Source: Aeromonas taiwanensis (GTDB taxonomy: Bacteria; Pseudomonadota; Gammaproteobacteria; Enterobacterales; Aeromonadaceae). From it: DNA of 64,000 bases. Each line of letters begins with the position of its first letter. Within the stretch, counting starts at the first letter, position 1. The stretch spans positions 83,244-147,243 of the forward strand of contig NZ_CDDD01000008.1 in assembly GCF_000820165.1 (NCBI RefSeq). The letters run 5' to 3'. The translations under genes were made by a program, and so were the position numbers. Of the stretch, positions 20,221 through 28,886 are shown one piece after another. The notes under the pieces were generated by a model. It was not told where the DNA came from, did not search any database, and saw only the letters and a list, made by a program, of their open reading frames with translations.

Positions 20221-20670
20221 ATGTTCCGCACCTTGCTGCTGCCCCTGCTGGCCCTGCTTGTCACCGCCTGCTCCAGCACACCGGAGCCGCCACCCCCCGT
20301 GCGCCAGAGCAGCGCCTTCGACAGCTTCTATCAACAGTGGCGCGGTGTCCCCTATCGCATCGGCGGCACCAGCCGTGCCGGCCTCGACTGCTCCGCCTTC
20401 ACCCAGCTCGCCTACAGCCAGGTGCTGGGGTTCAGCCTCCCCCGCACCACGGAATCCCAGGCCAGCCTCGGCCGCCCGGTGGACAGATACCGGTTGCAGC
20501 ACGGGGATCTGGTCTTTTTCAAGACCGGCTGGCAGCAGTACCACGTCGGGGTCTACACCGGAGCCGGGGAATTCATCCACGCCTCCACCAGCAAGGGAGT
20601 GATCCGCTCGCGCCTCGACAACGTCTACTGGAACAGCCGCTACTGGCAGGCCCGCAGGCTGATTCAGTAG
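20221..20670 (+). CDS. NlpC/P60 family lipoprotein endopeptidase
   Basis: 149 residues starting MFRTLLLPLLALLVTACSS, with AAGGAG upstream; the lipobox LVTAC marks a lipoprotein. The rest is one NlpC/P60 domain with the catalytic cysteine in AGLDCSAF, a histidine in YHVGVYTG and a third polar site in FIHAS. Such enzymes cut D-Glu-DAP type links in peptidoglycan stem peptides in the periplasm. Related to Spr/MepS and YafL, but I cannot assign one of these names. A strong terminator follows. Confidence 0.9.
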   Translation: MFRTLLLPLLALLVTACSSTPEPPPPVRQSSAFDSFYQQWRGVPYRIGGTSRAGLDCSAFTQLAYSQVLGFSLPRTTESQASLGRPVDRYRLQHGDLVFFKTGWQQYHVGVYTGAGEFIHASTSKGVIRSRLDNVYWNSRYWQARRLIQ

Positions 20671-20684
20671 AAAGCCCTGAAAAA

Positions 20685-20709
20685 CAAAAGGCCCCCAGGG
20701 GCCTTTTTT
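20685..20709 (+). terminator. Bidirectional terminator
   Basis: AAAAGGCCCC / GGGGCCTTTT stem followed by Ts, 15 bp after the NlpC/P60 gene. It also serves the converging small gene at 20722. Confidence 0.9.
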
Positions 20710-20721
20710 GTCATCCATACC

Positions 20722-21015
20722 TCAGTGCTTGCGGTGCCAGCGGGGGGAGGTGGCGCGCTCCCCCCAGGGGGTCGTGCAGGGCAGCAGGGCTCCCTCGATC
20801 ACCCCGTCATGGCTCGCCAGCGCCAGGGCTATCTTCTCGTGGAGCAGGCGAAGCAGGTTCTTCTCCTGATCAGCCAGGGAGTGCCCCGCGGCGAAATACT
20901 CCCGCTGATGCTGCAACGCCAGTTTCTGGGCAAATTCATAGGTGGTGAAGCTGTCCGGCATCCGTGCGATGACGTCGTCCAGCCTGGCCAGCAGACTGTG
21001 CAATTCCCTGGTCAT
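20722..21015 (-). CDS. Small hypothetical protein
   Basis: 97 residues from MTRELHSLLARLDDVIARM. This start is chosen because GAGGGAGAA lies 6-14 nt upstream; a longer in-frame start 30 bp further up has no such site. Mostly helical, with FTTYEFAQKLALQHQREYF, and a basic, low-complexity tail (TSPRWHRKH). No membrane segment. I do not recognise the family. Convergent with the NlpC/P60 gene. Confidence 0.65.
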   Translation of the reverse strand: MTRELHSLLARLDDVIARMPDSFTTYEFAQKLALQHQREYFAAGHSLADQEKNLLRLLHEKIALALASHDGVIEGALLPCTTPWGERATSPRWHRKH

Positions 21016-21143
21016 GTCCAGTTCTCCCTCTGAGTTGAAGCTCAAAATTACCCCTTATTGGATAGACAGCCAATCTGCATGCCCCAGAAGTGAGAGCCCG
21101 AGCACAGTTCCAGGCAAAGCCTCTCCCCTGTCCCGCCACCCTG

Positions 21144-21172
21144 TTTACACGGGGCTGATGAGCCGCTAGATT
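21144..21172 (+). promoter_or_regulatory. Promoter of the aldehyde/alcohol dehydrogenase operon
   Basis: TTTACA (21144-21149), 17-bp spacer, TAGATT (21167-21172). A good sigma-70 match, immediately before a palindromic operator. Confidence 0.7.
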
Positions 21173-21175
21173 TGG

Positions 21176-21193
21176 ACCGACTAATCAGTCGGT
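21176..21193. promoter_or_regulatory. Palindromic TetR-type operator
   Basis: ACCGACTAATCAGTCGGT: 7-bp perfect arms around a 4-nt centre. It starts 3 bp after the -10, so a bound repressor would cover the transcription start. The TetR gene two positions downstream is the obvious ligand (inference). Confidence 0.75.
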
Positions 21194-21215
21194 TGTTTTC
21201 TGTGCGGAGATCATC

Positions 21216-22640
21216 ATGAATACCACCCTCACCTCATCGGACAAGTTCTCCCTGCCCGATCAGCTGATCCGCCTCAGGCAGGCTTGCCTGTCACACCCCA
21301 TGCCGAGCCTGGCGGAGCGCCGCACCAGGCTCACCCAACTCAAGGGCGCCCTGCTGGCCCACAAGCAGGCCCTGTGCGACGCCCTGGCCCTGGACTACGG
21401 CCAGCGCAGCGGCTATGACAGCCTGATTGCCGACATCCTCCCCTGCGTCATGCAGATCAACTACAGCCTGAAGCGGCTCAAGGGCTGGATGAGACCGGAG
21501 CGCCGCCACCCAGGCCTGCTGCTGGCCCCCGCCAGGGTCGAAGTGCACTACCAGCCCCTCGGCGTGGTCGGCATCATGGTCCCCTGGAACTTCCCGGTGA
21601 TGCTGAGCCTCGGCCCCCTCATCGGTGCCATCGGCGCCGGCAACCGCGCCATGATCAAGCTCTCCGAGTTCACGCCCCGCACCAATGCCGTGCTGCGTAC
21701 CCTGCTGGGGGAGGTCTTTGCTGATGACGAGGTGATGGTCATCGAGGGGGATGCCGAGCTCGCGGCCGCCTTCAGTGCCCTCCCCTTCGATCACCTGGTG
21801 TTCACCGGTTCCACCGCCGTGGGTCGGCGGGTGATGGCTGCCGCCGCGCCCCACCTCACCCCCCTCACCCTGGAACTCGGTGGCAAGAGCCCCTGCCTCG
21901 TCGCCCCCGACATGCCCATGGCGCTGGCGGTGGAGCGGATGATCTTCGGCAAGAGCCTCAACGCCGGCCAGATCTGCGTGGCCCCCGACTATGTGCTGCT
22001 GCCGCGCGGCCAGGAGCAGGCCTTTATCGAGGCCTACCGCAGCCACTTCACGCGCCTCTATCCCAAGGGGCTGGCGAGCCCGGACTACGGCTCCGTCGTC
22101 AATGCGCAGCAGTATGCCCGGCTCACGGCCTGGCTGGATGAAGCCAGGCAGGCGGGGGCCCAGGTACACCCCTGCACTTCGCCTGCCCGGGATGACAGCG
22201 CCCACCGCCTGGCGCCCCACCTCCTGACCGAGGTGCCCGACCATTGCCAGGTGATGCAGCAGGAGATCTTCGGCCCCCTGCTGCCGATCGTGCCTTATGA
22301 CTCGCTGGACGAGGCGATCGCCTATGTGGCGGCGCGACCCCGCCCGCTGGCACTCTATCTGATGAGCCTGGATGAGCCCCTGCAGCGCCGTCTCATCCGG
22401 GAGACCCACGCCGGCGGCATGGCCATCAACGAGAGCCTGTTCCAGGCCGCGGCGGACGACGCGCCCTTCGGCGGCATCGGCCCCTCCGGCATGGGTCACT
22501 ACCACGGCCGCGAAGGCTTTCTCACCTTCTCCAAGGCGAAAACCGTGCTGCGCCGCGGGCGTTTCAGCCCCGGGGGGCTTATCCACCCGCCTTATCGACG
22601 CTGGTATCAGCGGCTGATGATGGCCCTGTTCCTGCGCTAG
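21216..22640 (+). CDS. Aldehyde dehydrogenase, coniferyl-aldehyde type
   Basis: NAD(P)-dependent oxidation of an aldehyde to its acid; 474 residues. Typical motifs: cofactor-binding VGIMVPWNFPVML, the general base in LELGGKSPC (E220), and the nucleophile in NAGQICVAPDY (C254). The short length and overall sequence resemble the coniferyl aldehyde dehydrogenase (CalB) branch of Pseudomonas and Vibrio relatives, although the true substrate may be a medium-chain aldehyde. First gene of a four-gene operon with TetR, an SCP2-like protein and an iron alcohol dehydrogenase. The promoter and palindromic operator lie directly upstream. Confidence 0.9.
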   Translation: MNTTLTSSDKFSLPDQLIRLRQACLSHPMPSLAERRTRLTQLKGALLAHKQALCDALALDYGQRSGYDSLIADILPCVMQINYSLKRLKGWMRPERRHPGLLLAPARVEVHYQPLGVVGIMVPWNFPVMLSLGPLIGAIGAGNRAMIKLSEFTPRTNAVLRTLLGEVFADDEVMVIEGDAELAAAFSALPFDHLVFTGSTAVGRRVMAAAAPHLTPLTLELGGKSPCLVAPDMPMALAVERMIFGKSLNAGQICVAPDYVLLPRGQEQAFIEAYRSHFTRLYPKGLASPDYGSVVNAQQYARLTAWLDEARQAGAQVHPCTSPARDDSAHRLAPHLLTEVPDHCQVMQQEIFGPLLPIVPYDSLDEAIAYVAARPRPLALYLMSLDEPLQRRLIRETHAGGMAINESLFQAAADDAPFGGIGPSGMGHYHGREGFLTFSKAKTVLRRGRFSPGGLIHPPYRRWYQRLMMALFLR

Positions 22641-22648
22641 GAGGCAAG

Positions 22649-23239
22649 ATGCGAGAGACCATGACCGACAAACGCCGCCAGATCCTGGATGCCGCCCTCG
22701 CCCTGTGCGCCGAAGACGGCCTGCAGGGCGCCGCCACCGCTCGCATCGCCAAGGCGGCCGGGGTGGCCAACGGCACCCTGTTTCACCACTTTCCCAGCAA
22801 GGAGGTGCTGATCCAGCAGCTCTATCAGGAGATCAAGGGGCGCCTGGGCGCCGCCATCAGCGAGGCGGATCCGACCCTCTCTCTCGAGGAGCAGACCCGC
22901 CACTACTGGCAGCAGGCAATGGCCTGGATGCAGGCCCATCCCCACGAGCTCAAGTTCGTGCTGGGCTTCTTCCACTCCCCCCTGCTGGCCCGCTCCCTGC
23001 GCAGCCAGATCCTGGGGGAGACCCTGCCCTTTCTGCCGCACCTGCTGGCCCAAGGCCAGGCCAGTGGCGAGCTGATGCAGGGGCCGCCCCTGCTGATGCT
23101 GGAGGTGTGCCAGAGCCAGTTTCTGACCTGCGCCTCCCTGTTCGTCGACCAGCCGGAGCTTGGCGAGGATCCCCACTGGCGGGAGAGCGCCTTCTCCCTC
23201 TTCTGGTCCGCCATCGCGGGAGGGCGCCATGCACGCTGA
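22649..23239 (+). CDS. TetR/AcrR family regulator
   Basis: 196 residues. The N-terminal helix-turn-helix (about 25-60) contains ATARIAKAAGVANGTLFHHF, classic for TetR proteins; the C-terminal ligand domain is variable. It starts 8 bp after the aldehyde dehydrogenase with AGGAGG just upstream, and its end overlaps the next gene by 11 bp. It probably represses its own operon through the palindrome at 21176-21193, released by an aldehyde or alcohol ligand (inference). Confidence 0.9.
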   Translation: MRETMTDKRRQILDAALALCAEDGLQGAATARIAKAAGVANGTLFHHFPSKEVLIQQLYQEIKGRLGAAISEADPTLSLEEQTRHYWQQAMAWMQAHPHELKFVLGFFHSPLLARSLRSQILGETLPFLPHLLAQGQASGELMQGPPLLMLEVCQSQFLTCASLFVDQPELGEDPHWRESAFSLFWSAIAGGRHAR

Positions 23240-23741
23240 CTCCCTGCTCGCCACCGGCAGACGCCTCTGGATCGGGAGCCTGCTCTGGGTCATCGGCCGC
23301 ACCCTGTGCCGCGCCGCCAGGGTCGACGAGGCGGTGCGCCGCGAGCTCGCCCCCCTGCCAGACGGCCTCAGCATCCAGCTGTCGGTGAACGGTCTGGCGG
23401 GCGGGCTGACCATTCACAAGGCGGGGGGGCGCTGGCGCACGGGCGCGGCACCGCAGCCGGATGAGGCCGCCCCCCACCCGCTGCGGGTGCACTTCAAGCA
23501 CCCCGCCATCGCGTTTCGCACCTTGAGCTTTCGCCTCGGCATCAACCAGGCGTTTTGTGAAAACCGCCTGCAGGTGGAGGGGGATCTCAGCGCGGCCATG
23601 CACCTGGTGCGCGCGCTGGAGCAGTTGCAGAGCCTGATCCTGCCCGCCTTCATCGCGCGACCGTTGCTGCGCCACTATCCGAGTCCGCGCCACAAGCTGG
23701 CACGGGCCTGCCACATCTACCTGGGTCTGCTGACCGGTTGA
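23229..23741 (+). CDS. SCP2-like sterol-carrier domain protein
   Basis: 170 residues from MHADSLLATGRRLWIGSLLW, overlapping the TetR gene by 11 bp. The C-terminal half (LRVHFKHPAIAFRTLSF ... ENRLQVEGDLSAAMHLVRAL) resembles the SCP2 lipid-carrier fold as seen in UbiT (YhbT). The N-terminus is hydrophobic but is not a clear signal. Possibly presents a hydrophobic substrate to the flanking dehydrogenases. The family call is by eye and the function is unknown. Confidence 0.65.
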   Translation: MHADSLLATGRRLWIGSLLWVIGRTLCRAARVDEAVRRELAPLPDGLSIQLSVNGLAGGLTIHKAGGRWRTGAAPQPDEAAPHPLRVHFKHPAIAFRTLSFRLGINQAFCENRLQVEGDLSAAMHLVRALEQLQSLILPAFIARPLLRHYPSPRHKLARACHIYLGLLTG

Positions 23742-23758
23742 ACACCAAGAGGAACACC

Positions 23759-24964
23759 ATGAGCCGCTATTACGATTTCTTCTGCCCGGTCAAGCTGATG
23801 GCGGGGGAGCAGGCGCTGGAACAACTCCCTGACGAGCTGATGGCGCTGGGGGCGCGCCACCCGCTGCTGCTCACCGACAAGGGGGTCGCCGGCACCGGGC
23901 TCGCCACCCTGCTGGCCGGGGTGATGGCCGAGGGGGGGCTTGCAGTCGCCGCCATCTGGGACGAGATCCCGGCCGACTCCTCCACCGCCGTGGTGGAGCG
24001 GATAGCCCGCCACTACCGGGAGCTGGATTGCGACAGCCTGGTGGCGCTCGGGGGCGGTTCCGTCATCGACACCGCCAAGGCGGTCAATATCCTGGCCACC
24101 CTGGCGCCGCGCGACGGTGAGACAGGGGGCGGGAGGTTGCTGGACTATGCCGGAGCAGGCTGCCTGACCCGCCCCCTCAATCCCCTGGCGGTGGTGCCCA
24201 CCACGGCGGGCACCGGCTCCGAGGTGACCCTGGTGGCGGTGATCAAGGACGAGGCGAGCGGGCGCAAGGTGCCCTTTACCTCCCCCTTCCTGCTGCCCCG
24301 GCTGGCGGTACTGGACCCGCGCCTCACCCGGGGGCTGCCGCTCAACATCACCGCCGCCACCGCCATGGACGCCATGACCCACGCCATCGAGGCCTTCATC
24401 GGCAACGCCAGGAACCCGGTCAGCGACGCCCTGGCCCTGATGGCGGTGGAGAAGATAGCCACCGCCCTGCCCAAGGTGCTGGAGCAGCCCCAGGATCCAC
24501 ACCTGCGCCTGCAGCTCGCGGAGGGTTCCACCCTGGCGGGCATGGCCTTCTCCAACTCCATGGTGGGGCTGGTGCACGCCCTCGGCCACAGCCTGGGGGC
24601 CCGCTGCCACCTGCCCCACGGCCTGTGCATGAACCTCTTCCTGCCTGCGGTGCTCGACTACAACAGGCCGGAGATAGATGACGCCCTCGCCCGCCTGCTG
24701 CTGCCACTCGCGGGACCGGAGCGCTTCGCGGCGACCCCGCCCCCCCTGCGGGCCCAGGCCACCCTGGATGCCCTCCATGCCCTGCGCGACACCCTGTGGC
24801 AGGCGGTCGGGCTGCCACGCACCCTGCGGGAGGCGGGTCTCACCGACAAGGGTCTGCTGCCCGAGATCCGGGATCTCGCCATCAACGACGGCGCCCTGCT
24901 CTACAACCGCAAGGATGCAGACAGGGCGCAGCTGCTGGCACTGCTGGAACGGGTGTGGGAATAG
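23759..24964 (+). CDS. Iron-containing alcohol dehydrogenase
   Basis: 401 residues from MSRYYDFFCPVKLMAGEQ, with AAGAGGA upstream; a slightly earlier in-frame ATG is less well placed. Group III alcohol dehydrogenase with GGGSVIDTAKAVN (NAD loop), PTTAGTGSEVT, and the metal histidines in AMDAMTHAIEAF and GLVHALGHSLGARCHLPHG. Interconverts an alcohol and an aldehyde. With the aldehyde dehydrogenase of the same operon it would turn an alcohol into an acid. Last gene of the operon. Confidence 0.93.
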   Translation: MSRYYDFFCPVKLMAGEQALEQLPDELMALGARHPLLLTDKGVAGTGLATLLAGVMAEGGLAVAAIWDEIPADSSTAVVERIARHYRELDCDSLVALGGGSVIDTAKAVNILATLAPRDGETGGGRLLDYAGAGCLTRPLNPLAVVPTTAGTGSEVTLVAVIKDEASGRKVPFTSPFLLPRLAVLDPRLTRGLPLNITAATAMDAMTHAIEAFIGNARNPVSDALALMAVEKIATALPKVLEQPQDPHLRLQLAEGSTLAGMAFSNSMVGLVHALGHSLGARCHLPHGLCMNLFLPAVLDYNRPEIDDALARLLLPLAGPERFAATPPPLRAQATLDALHALRDTLWQAVGLPRTLREAGLTDKGLLPEIRDLAINDGALLYNRKDADRAQLLALLERVWE

Positions 24965-24988
24965 CGGGCTCCAGGGCCCGCCCGGAGG

Positions 24989-25879
24989 TCAGGACGCGGG
25001 GGTAAAGACCCCGGTGGAGAGGTAGCGATCCCCCCGATCGCAGATGATGGCCACCACCACCCCTTCGCCAATCTCGGCGGCGACCCGCAGGGCGCCGGCC
25101 ACGGCGCCCCCCGAGCTGACGCCGCAGCAGATCCCCTCCTCCCGGGCCAGCCGGCGCATCGTGGTGAGGGACTCCTCCAGCGTCACATCCAGCACCCGGT
25201 CGACCCGGGCGGGCTCGAAGATGGCGGGCAGGTAGGCCTCGGGCCAGCGGCGAATGCCCGGGATCTGGCTCCCCTCGGCCGGTTGCAGGCCGATCACCTC
25301 TACCGCCGGGTTCTGCTCCTTGAGGTAGCGGGAGACCCCCATGATGGTGCCCGTGGTCCCCATGGCCGACACGAAGTGAGTGACCGCCCCGCCGCTCTGG
25401 CGCCAGATCTCGGGGCCGGTGGAGAGGTAGTGGGCATCCGGGTTGGCCGGGTTGTTGAACTGATCGAGCACCAGCCCCTCCCCGCGCCCCTGCATGGCCA
25501 GGGCGAGGTCGCGCGCCGCCTCCATGCCGCCCTCCACCAGCACCAGCTCTGCGCCATAGGCCTGCATGGCGTCGCGCCGCTCCTGGCTCATGGTGTCAGG
25601 CATGATGAGGCGCATCCGGTAGCCTCTGGCCGCTGCCACCATGGCCAGCGCGATGCCGGTGTTGCCGGAGGTGGCCTCGATGAGCCGTGCCCCTGGCGCT
25701 AAGTGACCGCTCGCCTCCGCGCACCGGATGAGGTTCAGGGCCGGCCTGTCCTTGACCGAGCCGGCGGGGTTGTTGCCCTCCAGCTTCACCAGCAGGGTCA
25801 CACCGGGGTAGGGATTGATGTGGCGCAGCGCCAGCAGGGGGGTGTTGCCTATCAGATCTTCCAGGGTGGCGAAGGCCAT
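24989..25879 (-). CDS. cysM: Cysteine synthase B (CysM)
   Basis: PLP enzyme making cysteine from O-acetylserine and sulfide, or S-sulfocysteine from thiosulfate. It has 296 residues, close to E. coli CysM and shorter than CysK. The PLP lysine is in NPAGSVKDRP (K43). EATSGNTGIALAM and VSAMGTTGTIMGVSRYL bind the substrate and cofactor. Convergent with the alcohol dehydrogenase (about 25 bp between stops). Confidence 0.93.
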   Translation of the reverse strand: MAFATLEDLIGNTPLLALRHINPYPGVTLLVKLEGNNPAGSVKDRPALNLIRCAEASGHLAPGARLIEATSGNTGIALAMVAAARGYRMRLIMPDTMSQERRDAMQAYGAELVLVEGGMEAARDLALAMQGRGEGLVLDQFNNPANPDAHYLSTGPEIWRQSGGAVTHFVSAMGTTGTIMGVSRYLKEQNPAVEVIGLQPAEGSQIPGIRRWPEAYLPAIFEPARVDRVLDVTLEESLTTMRRLAREEGICCGVSSGGAVAGALRVAAEIGEGVVVAIICDRGDRYLSTGVFTPAS

Positions 25880-26032
25880 GGGGATCCATCCTCTGTCTGT
25901 GTTCTATACCTTGCCATGCGACCATTCGCAGGCCGGCCAGTGTAAGCGAGCCCGCCACGGCGGCAAAGAATGACGTTGGCAAAGCGTGCCCGCCATGTTC
26001 TGATCACCCCATTCACCCAGAGAGGATCCCAG

Positions 26033-26290
26033 ATGAGCGACATTCTTCACCAGCCGGAACAGCAGCAGTTCGTCTGCACCGTGGACGGCAAGCTCGCCCG
26101 TCTCGCCTATCGCAGGCTGGACGCCACCACCGTCGACGCCTACAGCACCCAGGTCCCTGCCGAGCTGCGCGGACAGGGCATCGCCGATCGGCTGGCCCGC
26201 AGCTTCTACAACTGGACTCTGGCAGAGGGGCTCACCATAGTGCCGACCTGCAGCTATATCGACGTCTGGCTTCGCCGCAATGCCGGCTGA
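26033..26290 (+). CDS. Small GNAT-like N-acetyltransferase (YjdJ/NATD1 type)
   Basis: 85 residues from MSDILHQPEQQQFVCTVDG, with AGAGGATCCCAG upstream. A minimal acetyltransferase fold with the acetyl-CoA loop VPAELRGQGIADRL and YIDVWLRRN at the end. Family PF14542; substrate unknown. Its end overlaps the next gene by 11 bp, so the two are likely coupled. Confidence 0.85.
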   Translation: MSDILHQPEQQQFVCTVDGKLARLAYRRLDATTVDAYSTQVPAELRGQGIADRLARSFYNWTLAEGLTIVPTCSYIDVWLRRNAG

Positions 26291-26861
26291 GCAGGCCAAT
26301 CAGGAAGCCGCTTTGCAGGCGTGCACCGAGGCCCTGCTGCGGGCCGATGACCGGCGCATGGATTGCCTGCGGGCCGCGCGGGCGCTGGCCCTGCCCGACT
26401 GGGCGCTGGGGGCGGGGTTTGTGCGCAACCTCATCTGGGATCACCTCCATCACAAGGCCGAGCCCACCCCGCTCAACGACATCGATCTTATCTATCTGGA
26501 CAGTGCTGATCCGACTGGATTGAAGGAGGCCGATCACGAGGCCTGGCTGAATGCCCGACTGCCTGACCAACGCTGGGAGGTGCGCAACCAGACCCGCATG
26601 CATGTGCGCCAGCAAGTGCCCCCCTTTGGCAGCACTCTGGAGGCCCTAGGACACTGGGTGGAGGTACCCACCTGCATCGGGGTCAGATTGCTGGCAGACG
26701 ACGGGTTCGAGTGGCTGGCCCCTTACGGCTTTGCCCCCAACTGGTCCCTGCGGGTGGACCCCAACCCGCGCTGTCGCCAGGAGAGCCGGGTCTTTACCGA
26801 GCGCGTCAAGGCCAAGGGGTGGCAGCAGATCTGGCCTGACCTTGTCGTGAACTGGCCATGA
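26280..26861 (+). CDS. Nucleotidyltransferase family protein (DUF925-like)
   Basis: 193 residues. GAGFVRNLIWDHL followed by LNDIDLIYLD matches the NTP-transferase fold (PF06042) with its paired acidic residues; RNQTRMHVR and VEVPTCIGVRL are other conserved parts. A predicted nucleotidyltransferase whose substrate is unknown. It overlaps the GNAT gene by 11 bp. Confidence 0.82.
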   Translation: MPAEQANQEAALQACTEALLRADDRRMDCLRAARALALPDWALGAGFVRNLIWDHLHHKAEPTPLNDIDLIYLDSADPTGLKEADHEAWLNARLPDQRWEVRNQTRMHVRQQVPPFGSTLEALGHWVEVPTCIGVRLLADDGFEWLAPYGFAPNWSLRVDPNPRCRQESRVFTERVKAKGWQQIWPDLVVNWP

Positions 26862-26931
26862 CCGGATTGCAATGTTTCGGCAACCTTGGGCACACTACGA
26901 AAAAGCTGTTTGTAACTCAATGGGTTAAATA

Positions 26932-28755
26932 ATGCGCGACTTCTTCTCTCTCGAACGCTGGCTGCCGGGGCTCGCCGCCCTGCTGCAATATCAGCGGGCC
27001 TGGCTGATGCCGGACCTTCGCGCTGGCCTCTCGGTCGCGGCCGTGGCGCTCCCCGTGGCCATCGCCTACTCGGAACTCACCGGGGTGGGGGCCATCGTCG
27101 GCCTCTACTCCTGCATCCTGCCCATGGTGGTCTACGCCCTGTTCGGCACCTCCCGTCAGCTCATCGTCGGCCCGGACGCGGCCACCTGCGCCGTCATCGC
27201 CGCCGTGGTCACCCCCCTCGCCGCCGGGGACCCCACCCGCCACTGGCAGCTGGTGATGACCATGACCGCCATGACCGGCTTCTGGTGCCTCATCGCCAGC
27301 CGCTTCAAGCTGGGGGTGCTGGCGGACTTTCTCTCCCGCCCCATTCTGATGGGGCTGCTCAACGGGGTGGCCATCACCATCATGGTGGGCCAGCTCTCCA
27401 AGATCTTCGGCTTCACCTTCAGCGAACGCTATCTGATAGAGCGGATCCTCAACGGCACCAACTACCTTACCCAGACCCATCTGCCCACCCTGGCCATGAG
27501 TCTGACCGCCCTGCTCACCCTGCTGCTGGCCAAGCGCTACAAGCCTGCCTGGCCCTCTTCCATGGTGGCCATGGTGGTGACGGCGGCGCTGGTGTGGCTG
27601 TTCAACCTCGGCAGTGTCGACATCGCCACCCTGGGGGCCATCGGCTCGGGCCTGCCCGCCTTCCAGATGCCGGAATTCCCCCCTGGCCTGATGCGGGAGC
27701 TGGTGCTGCCGGCCCTCAACCTCGCCATGGTGAGCTTCGTCTCCATGATGCTCACCGCCCGCAGCTTCGCCGCCAAGAACGGCTACGAGATAGACGCGGA
27801 CAAGGAGTTCCGGGCGCTGGGCATGGCCAACCTGGCGGCGGCGGCCTCCCAGGGCTTTGCCATCAGCGGAGCGGATTCGCGCACCGCGGTCAACGATGCC
27901 AACGGCGGCAAGAGCCAACTGGTCTCCATCATCGCCGCCGCCGTCATCGCCCTGGTCACCTTCTACCTGACGGGGCCGCTGCAATACATCCCCACCGCCG
28001 CCCTCGGGGTGGTGCTGGTCATGGCCTCCCTGTCGCTGACCGACTTTCGCGGCCTCTGGGCCCTGCGCGACTCGGACCGCGCCGCCTTCTGGCTGGCCCT
28101 CATCACCTTCATCAGCGTGCTGACCATGGGGGTCATTCCGGGCATCACCCTCGCGGTCTTGCTGGGCCTGTTCCAGTTCCTGCGCAACGTGATGCGCCCC
28201 ACCGACCAGCTGCTCGGCATGGATGACGAAGGGGTGGTGCGCACCCTGGGGGACAACGAGCAGGCCAAGGCCATTCCCGGCATCCTGGTCTATCGCTTCA
28301 ACTCGCCGCTGACCTACTTCAACGCCCCCTACTTCAAGCGGCGGGTGCTGGCGCTGCTGGTGCAGGATCCCCACAGTCCCCAGTGCCTGGTGGTGGACGC
28401 GGTGGCCTGCTTCACCCACCAGGACATCAGCGTCATGAGCATGGTAGGAGAGCTGCACAAGGAGCTCAAGCGGCGCGGCATCCACATGGTGATGGCCGGT
28501 CGCCACGGCCAGTTGAGCCAGTGGTTCAGGCAGGCGGGGATCCGGGTCGGCGAGGATGGCATCATTCTCTGCCCCGACATGTATCAGGCCCTGCGCATGA
28601 CCCGCTGCTACCGGGAGCCGGTGTTCAAGGATGACGAGGTGGTGGAGAGCACCACGGACGCCCTGATCACCCGCTGGCCCCAGGACGAGGCCCTGCCCGA
28701 TTCGGCGCGTCTCACCCACCCCTGCGAGCAGGAGGCCGGCACGACCCCGGTGTGA
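26932..28755 (+). CDS. SulP family anion transporter with STAS domain
   Basis: 607-residue inner-membrane carrier for sulfate, bicarbonate or another anion. About 11-14 hydrophobic segments span about 25-430, with the SulP signature around AVALPVAIAYSELTGVGAIVGLYS. A cytoplasmic STAS domain follows (about 450-560). The start ATG gives MRDFFSLERWLPGLA. The ion carried cannot be told from sequence. A hairpin terminator follows. Confidence 0.93.
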   Translation: MRDFFSLERWLPGLAALLQYQRAWLMPDLRAGLSVAAVALPVAIAYSELTGVGAIVGLYSCILPMVVYALFGTSRQLIVGPDAATCAVIAAVVTPLAAGDPTRHWQLVMTMTAMTGFWCLIASRFKLGVLADFLSRPILMGLLNGVAITIMVGQLSKIFGFTFSERYLIERILNGTNYLTQTHLPTLAMSLTALLTLLLAKRYKPAWPSSMVAMVVTAALVWLFNLGSVDIATLGAIGSGLPAFQMPEFPPGLMRELVLPALNLAMVSFVSMMLTARSFAAKNGYEIDADKEFRALGMANLAAAASQGFAISGADSRTAVNDANGGKSQLVSIIAAAVIALVTFYLTGPLQYIPTAALGVVLVMASLSLTDFRGLWALRDSDRAAFWLALITFISVLTMGVIPGITLAVLLGLFQFLRNVMRPTDQLLGMDDEGVVRTLGDNEQAKAIPGILVYRFNSPLTYFNAPYFKRRVLALLVQDPHSPQCLVVDAVACFTHQDISVMSMVGELHKELKRRGIHMVMAGRHGQLSQWFRQAGIRVGEDGIILCPDMYQALRMTRCYREPVFKDDEVVESTTDALITRWPQDEALPDSARLTHPCEQEAGTTPV

Positions 28756-28763
28756 GGCGCCAC

Positions 28764-28788
28764 GGCCGGCGGCCCCAACCCGCCGGCC
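28764..28788 (+). terminator. Hairpin terminator after the SulP gene
   Basis: GGCCGGCGG / CCGCCGGCC 9-bp stem with a 7-nt loop, followed by a pyrimidine-rich CTCTTCTCT. A moderate terminator. Confidence 0.6.
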
Positions 28789-28886
28789 CTCTTCTCTGCC
28801 ACCAGGATTGCGCCCCGCACCCGCTTGGTGTTAAATGCCCGTCCAGCTGGCCCTGACGAGGGCCACCACCAGCATCTGGATATTCC

